Source: Nitrospirota bacterium (lineage in GTDB: Bacteria; Nitrospirota; Thermodesulfovibrionia; Thermodesulfovibrionales; UBA1546). From it: DNA of 64,000 nt. The notes under the pieces were generated by a model, which worked only from the letters and a program-made list of their open reading frames with translations, had not been told where the DNA came from and did not search any database. Position 1 is the stretch's first letter. Every line of letters begins with the position of its first letter. The position numbers and the translations under genes were made by a program. Shown here in pieces: positions 60,750 to 64,000 of this stretch. Where the stretch lies: contig WPIF01000009.1 in NCBI GenBank assembly GCA_009773185.1, forward strand, positions 35,307 through 99,306, written 5' to 3'.

Positions 60750-60879
60750 TACAGGAGGGAATAATCTTTTCGCTCATTCTCGGGCTGCGCCCTCCGAGGT
60801 ATCTTGCCTCTTTATTTTTCTGATTTATGTTAAGGGCTATCAGCAAGATAAAACCGCTCAAAGACAATCCCCTCCTGTA
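60750..60879 (-). repeat. Dispersed structured element, copy R5
   Basis: Read on the minus strand: TACAGGAGGG (outer arm), TTTGAGCGGTTTTATCTTGCTGATAG, a variable middle, AAATAAAGAGGCAAGATACC, then CTCG-GAG-GGC-gca-GCC-CGAG and GAATGAGCGAAAA, and outer arm CCCTCCTGTA. The helix TATCTTGC/GCAAGATA differs from R3 by a compensatory pair. It lies between divergent nagZ and the DUF2318 gene. Confidence 0.85.
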
Positions 60880-60935
60880 CATCGCCCTCATGCACATATT
60901 TGATTAATTCCCCATAAAAAATTTAGAATTTATAG

Positions 60936-61361
60936 ATGAGGCTGATTTCTTTATCAATACTTTCCATCCTGCTGCTGACGGCGTGTGCAAAAAAGCCTGC
61001 ATATCCGGATGCGCCTGTTTCAGGCAAAACAATAACAATAGACACAAAGGCATTGAAAGAAGAGGCCCCTGTTTTTTATTCCATGCGGCACAAGGGTAAA
61101 AAAATCGACTTTTTTGTTGTTAAAATGAAGGGGGAAGTGCAGTCCTATTTTGATGCCTGTGCAAAGTGTTATCCCGAGAAGCTTGGATACAGGGCCGACA
61201 AACAATACGTCATATGCAGGAAGTGCGGCATAAGATATTCAATAGAGAGCCTCAAGACAGGGTTTGGCAGCTGCTATCCCATTGCACTCAGGGGAAAAAC
61301 AGAAGGCAACAGATACCTGATTGACAAAAAATCCGTTATAGAAGGGGAAAAGCTTTTTTAG
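60936..61361 (+). CDS. DUF2318 family Fe-S-type lipoprotein
   Basis: This 141-residue lipoprotein precursor has lipobox LLTAC (Cys17). The domain contains APVFYSMRHKGKKIDFFVVKMKGEVQSYFDACAKCYPEKLGY, then YVICRKCGIRYSIESL and GSCYPIALRG, with five Cys in CxxC-type pairs likely to bind a metal or iron-sulfur centre. The family is often found beside cytochrome, heme or iron-transport genes. It starts a gene cluster with apbE, NusG-II and Gx genes on the same strand. Confidence 0.75.
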   Translation: MRLISLSILSILLLTACAKKPAYPDAPVSGKTITIDTKALKEEAPVFYSMRHKGKKIDFFVVKMKGEVQSYFDACAKCYPEKLGYRADKQYVICRKCGIRYSIESLKTGFGSCYPIALRGKTEGNRYLIDKKSVIEGEKLF

Positions 61362-61373
61362 GGGCATTACCAG

Positions 61374-62429
61374 GTGGAAGAAAAATTTAAACCATCACAT
61401 AGCGCCTTTTTATTTCTTGCTTTCTGCTTTTTATTTTTCACTTCTTCTGCCTGCACTCCGCAGAAAGACAAAACCTACCGCAAAAGCAGGATTCTCATGG
61501 ACACCTTGATAACAATAAGCGCTGTCGCGGATTCAGGCAATAAGGCAGAGGCAGCCATTGATAAGGCATTCTCTGAGATAGAAAAAATTGACAACCTCAT
61601 AAACTTTTTTTCTGATAAAAGCGAAATCTCAAGGATAAACCAAAATGCCGGAAAGAAGGCGGTGAAGGTATCTCCTGAAACTTTAGCGGTAATAGAAAAG
61701 GCAATCCATGCATCTGAAAAGACTAACGGAGCATTTGATATTACAATCGGCCCTGTGATTTCCCTGTGGGACTTCCACAAAAAGATAAAACCTGAAGACG
61801 GGCTAATAAAGCAAAGGCTTCAGCTCGTGAATTATAAAGCCTTAACCCTTTATAAAAATCCCCCATCTGCATACCTCAAAAAAAAGGGGATGTTAATTGA
61901 CCCCGGGGGAGTGGCTAAGGGATACGCAGCTGACAGGGCAGTTGAAGTGATGAAAAAAAACGGGATAAAATCCGGGCTTGTTGCTATTGCAGGAGATATA
62001 AAGGCCTTTGGCCGGAGGCCTGATTCAAAGCCGTGGAAAATCGGCATAAGGAACTCACGGCAAAAAAACAAAGACGACGAGATAATTGCTGCCGTAGATC
62101 TGTCTGACATGGCAATATCTACCTCAGGCGACTATGAGCGTTATTTTATTGTTGAAGGCAGGAGATACCACCATATCCTCAATCCAAAGACAGGCTATCC
62201 CGCTGATGAATGCCGGAGCGTGAGCGTGATAGCAAAAGAAGGCGCTGTAGCAGACCCGTTCTCAACAGGCATATTCATACTCGGCGCTGAGAAAGGCCTT
62301 AAGCTTCTTGAAGAGATGGGGATAGATGGAATAATTGTGGACAAAGATGGCAAAATACATACAACATCAGGGTTAAGGGGAAAAATTGAGCTTAAAGAAA
62401 ATGACAGAGGGAACAACAGCCGCAGATAA
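61374..62429 (+). CDS. apbE: FAD:protein FMN transferase (ApbE)
   Basis: This 351-residue lipoprotein (lipobox SSAC, GTG start at 61374) has the ApbE core: RILMDTLITISAV, GAFDITIGPVISLWDF, the metal site IDPGGVAKGYAADRAV, and AISTSGDYERYF with HHILNPKTGYPA. It attaches FMN to Thr/Ser of secreted electron-transfer proteins such as RnfG/D or NqrB/C. It works in the periplasm. It lies 12 bases after the DUF2318 gene and overlaps the NusG-II gene. Confidence 0.92.
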   Translation: MEEKFKPSHSAFLFLAFCFLFFTSSACTPQKDKTYRKSRILMDTLITISAVADSGNKAEAAIDKAFSEIEKIDNLINFFSDKSEISRINQNAGKKAVKVSPETLAVIEKAIHASEKTNGAFDITIGPVISLWDFHKKIKPEDGLIKQRLQLVNYKALTLYKNPPSAYLKKKGMLIDPGGVAKGYAADRAVEVMKKNGIKSGLVAIAGDIKAFGRRPDSKPWKIGIRNSRQKNKDDEIIAAVDLSDMAISTSGDYERYFIVEGRRYHHILNPKTGYPADECRSVSVIAKEGAVADPFSTGIFILGAEKGLKLLEEMGIDGIIVDKDGKIHTTSGLRGKIELKENDRGNNSRR

Positions 62430-62799
62430 ACTGCTGCTTATAGCGCTCGTAATCATATCCGCTTCCGGATTCATATTCATTAAAAAGGCATTCCCTCAGG
62501 GGACTGATGTCTTAATCGAAGTCGCCGGGAAACAGGAATATAAATTGCCGTTGAATAGCGATACAACTGTCTCAGTGAAAGGCCCGGCAGGAGAAACAGT
62601 AGTGCAGATAAAAGACAAAAGAGTCTGCATAAAAGAATCCTCCTGCCCGAACAAGATATGCATTCATAGCGGATGGATTGACAGAGGGGCGGTCATATGT
62701 CTCCCGAACAAGGTCGTGGTAAGCATCGGCAGTACTGCCGGAACCGACCCGCAACGAGAAGATAAACAGAACAAAACTATAGATGCAATCACAGGATAA
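62401..62799 (+). CDS. NusG domain II-containing membrane-anchored protein
   Basis: This protein (132 residues from ATG 62401) has one N-terminal transmembrane segment (KLLLIALVIISASGFIFI) and an extracytoplasmic NusG-II-like beta domain. Two Cys pairs, ESSCPNKICIHSGWI and GAVICLPNKV, may form a disulfide or bind a cofactor. Such proteins are regularly found beside ApbE and Gx/heptaprenyl-synthase-I-like proteins and Rnf-type systems. It overlaps apbE by 29 bases and the Gx gene by 17 bases. Confidence 0.8.
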   Translation: MTEGTTAADKLLLIALVIISASGFIFIKKAFPQGTDVLIEVAGKQEYKLPLNSDTTVSVKGPAGETVVQIKDKRVCIKESSCPNKICIHSGWIDRGAVICLPNKVVVSIGSTAGTDPQREDKQNKTIDAITG

Positions 62800-63301
62800 A
62801 TACCGCATAGCGCTGCTCTCTGCATACGCAATTGCAATCCACAGCTTTGAAAGCATGCTCCCTACGCCAATACCATGGCTCAGGCTGGGGGTTGCAAATA
62901 TAATCACACTTGCAACGCTCGTCCTTTACGGTTTCAGGGCAGCAATGATGGTCACGCTGATACGCGTGATACTTTCATCAATATTCATAGGCACTTTTCT
63001 GGGCCCTGGCTTTATCATGAGTTTCGGCGGCGGCGTAACAGGCACCTTTGCAATGGGGATTGCATTTTCCATATTCCCGCGCCTTTTTGGGCCTGTTGGA
63101 CTCAGCCTTATAGGAGCATTGTTTCATAATATAGCCCAGCTTTTTCTTGCATATATCCTGTTCGTTCAGAAAATAGAGCCGATACTGATAGTGAGTCCTG
63201 TACTAATCCTGCTGGGTACGATTACCGGAATTGTGAATGGTGTCATAGGGAATTTGCTTATTGATGGCATCAGGGCAAAAAAAGGCAATGCACACCATTG
63301 A
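62783..63301 (+). CDS. Gx transporter family membrane protein (HepPP synthase component I-like)
   Basis: This 172-residue protein has five to six transmembrane helices with KYRIALLSAYAIAIHSFESMLPTPIPWLRLGVANIITL, MVTLIRVILSSIFIGTFLGPGFIMSFGGGVTG, and FHNIAQLFLAYILF. The family was annotated as heptaprenyl diphosphate synthase component I but looks like an ECF-type S component, possibly for flavin precursors. Location after apbE supports a role in providing flavin for periplasmic flavinylation, similar to FmnA-type partners; this is inference. Confidence 0.78.
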   Translation: MQSQDKYRIALLSAYAIAIHSFESMLPTPIPWLRLGVANIITLATLVLYGFRAAMMVTLIRVILSSIFIGTFLGPGFIMSFGGGVTGTFAMGIAFSIFPRLFGPVGLSLIGALFHNIAQLFLAYILFVQKIEPILIVSPVLILLGTITGIVNGVIGNLLIDGIRAKKGNAHH

Positions 63302-63382
63302 TTATCCTTCCTTCGTGTCGTATCATATCTTTAGCTAATAGATGTCAGCTATAAGCCATCAGCTTCTTCAAAAGGAGACACA

Positions 63383-63835
63383 ATGCTAAAGGCAAAAGAC
63401 ATAATGACCACTGATGTAATAACAGTTAAACCTTCCACAACAATAGAAGAGCTGTCACAAAAACTGATGAAACATAATATCAGCGGCCTGCCGGTTGTAA
63501 ATGATGCAGGGGATTTAATCGGAATAGTCACGGAAAATGACCTTATCAGCCAGAACAAGAGGCTTCATATCCCCACTGTTATGCGGCTCTTTGACGCCTT
63601 TATCGTGCTTGAAAGCCCTGGCAAGATAGAAAAAGAGATGAAAAAAATGAGTGCAACTACAGTTGATGACATATGCTCAAAAAAGGTAATAACCGTTGCT
63701 GAAGACACTTCCGCAGAAGAAATAGCAACCATAATGTCAGAAAAAAAGGTGCATCTTATCCCTGTTGTCCAGGGCAAAAAAATTCTGGGCATAATCGGGA
63801 AAATGGATTTAATTAAAGGAATAAAGGGGAAATAA
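63383..63835 (+). CDS. CBS-domain pair protein
   Basis: This 150-residue protein consists of two CBS motifs: residues 1-60 (MLKAKDIMTTDVITVKPSTTIEELSQKLMKHNISGLPVVN) and 90-150 (VDDICSKKVITVAEDTSAEEIATIMSEKKVHLIPVVQGKKILGII). A pair of CBS domains binds adenosine nucleotides and works as a regulator, here free-standing. The target is not evident from its neighbours. AAAGGAG lies before the ATG. A terminator follows. Confidence 0.85.
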   Translation: MLKAKDIMTTDVITVKPSTTIEELSQKLMKHNISGLPVVNDAGDLIGIVTENDLISQNKRLHIPTVMRLFDAFIVLESPGKIEKEMKKMSATTVDDICSKKVITVAEDTSAEEIATIMSEKKVHLIPVVQGKKILGIIGKMDLIKGIKGK

Positions 63836-63836
63836 C

Positions 63837-63870
63837 AAAAAGACAGCGAGAATATTCCCGCTGTCTTTTT
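63837..63870. terminator. Bidirectional terminator after the CBS gene
   Basis: AAAAAGACAGCG pairs with CGCTGTCTTTTT around a loop that holds GAATATTC. It can also serve the convergent gene that ends at 63889. Confidence 0.9.
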
Positions 63871-63888
63871 GTTAAACTTAAATTTACT

Positions 63889-64000
63889 TTACTTTGCCTT
63901 AGCAGTAGCCTCAGCACCCTCTTTAACCTCTGCCGGTGATGTAACAGCCTCTACCAGATATCCAAGCCCTGTCCCCAGTATTGAGCCTACCACTATGCTC
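63889..64000 (-). CDS. C-terminal fragment of a small glycine-zipper-like membrane protein
   Basis: The minus-strand frame from the window edge reads SIVVGSILGTGLGYLVEAVT, then SPAEVKEGAEATAKAK and TAA (63891-63889). The Gly-rich hydrophobic segment resembles YtxH or glycine-zipper proteins. It is truncated by the window end, so the family and start are unknown. Confidence 0.5.
   Translation of the reverse strand, partial: SIVVGSILGTGLGYLVEAVTSPAEVKEGAEATAKAK

Overview
The window is a chromosomal segment from a Gram-negative, probably anaerobic or microaerophilic bacterium. It carries lipoproteins, a spanin pair, type IV pilin, a complete 14-subunit complex I and a four-gene group 3b-type [NiFe] hydrogenase. 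Gene content (SWIB-domain histone-like protein, YchF, ApbE/NusG-II/Gx cluster, hydBGDA) and the heavy load of small palindromic repeats suggest a Nitrospirota or deltaproteobacterium-like lineage. That placement is inference; no rRNA is present.

Region 1 (1-16.5 kb, + strand) is the right-hand part of a Mu-like contractile-tailed prophage. It runs in Mu order: gp35, gp36, lysis genes (holin-like protein, transglycosylase, Rz/Rz1), gp37, gp38, sheath, tube, tail assembly chaperone with an apparent -1 frameshift, tape measure, DNA-circularisation protein, baseplate gp44-gp48 and tail fibre. It ends with a structured RNA candidate resembling C4 antisense RNA and a Dam-type methylase. One secreted-protein gene lies antisense inside the tail operon.

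Region 2 (16.5-25 kb) holds a sigma54-like promoter driving a glutamine amidotransferase, glnB and glnA. Opposite these lie cspA, pth, rplY, prs, tRNA-Gln, ispE and a TPR lipoprotein. Region 3 (25-40.6 kb) holds smc, ruvAB, a GGDEF response regulator, the hydBGDA hydrogenase operon, ychF, guaB, a DEAD-box helicase and a SWIB-domain basic protein. Region 4 (40.7-55.5 kb, - strand) is nuoA-N. Region 5 (55.6-64 kb) holds a TPR membrane protein, a pilin with a sigma54 site, a nucleotidyltransferase cassette, nagZ, a DUF2318-apbE-NusG-II-Gx cluster and a CBS-domain protein.

Two observations stand out. First, nuoB is interrupted by an in-frame TGA exactly where the first Cys of the conserved CC pair of the N2 cluster should be, and a hairpin with bacterial-SECIS-like geometry follows it. 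This could be a selenocysteine-containing complex I subunit, or a sequence error or mutation. Second, five copies of a roughly 105-140 bp element (28.6, 35.7, 50.8, 52.2 and 60.8 kb) share short conserved sequences joined by helices whose sequences differ between copies but remain complementary. Such covariation points to a selected DNA or RNA fold. A second palindromic family sits in the prophage and in frame inside a TPR protein gene.
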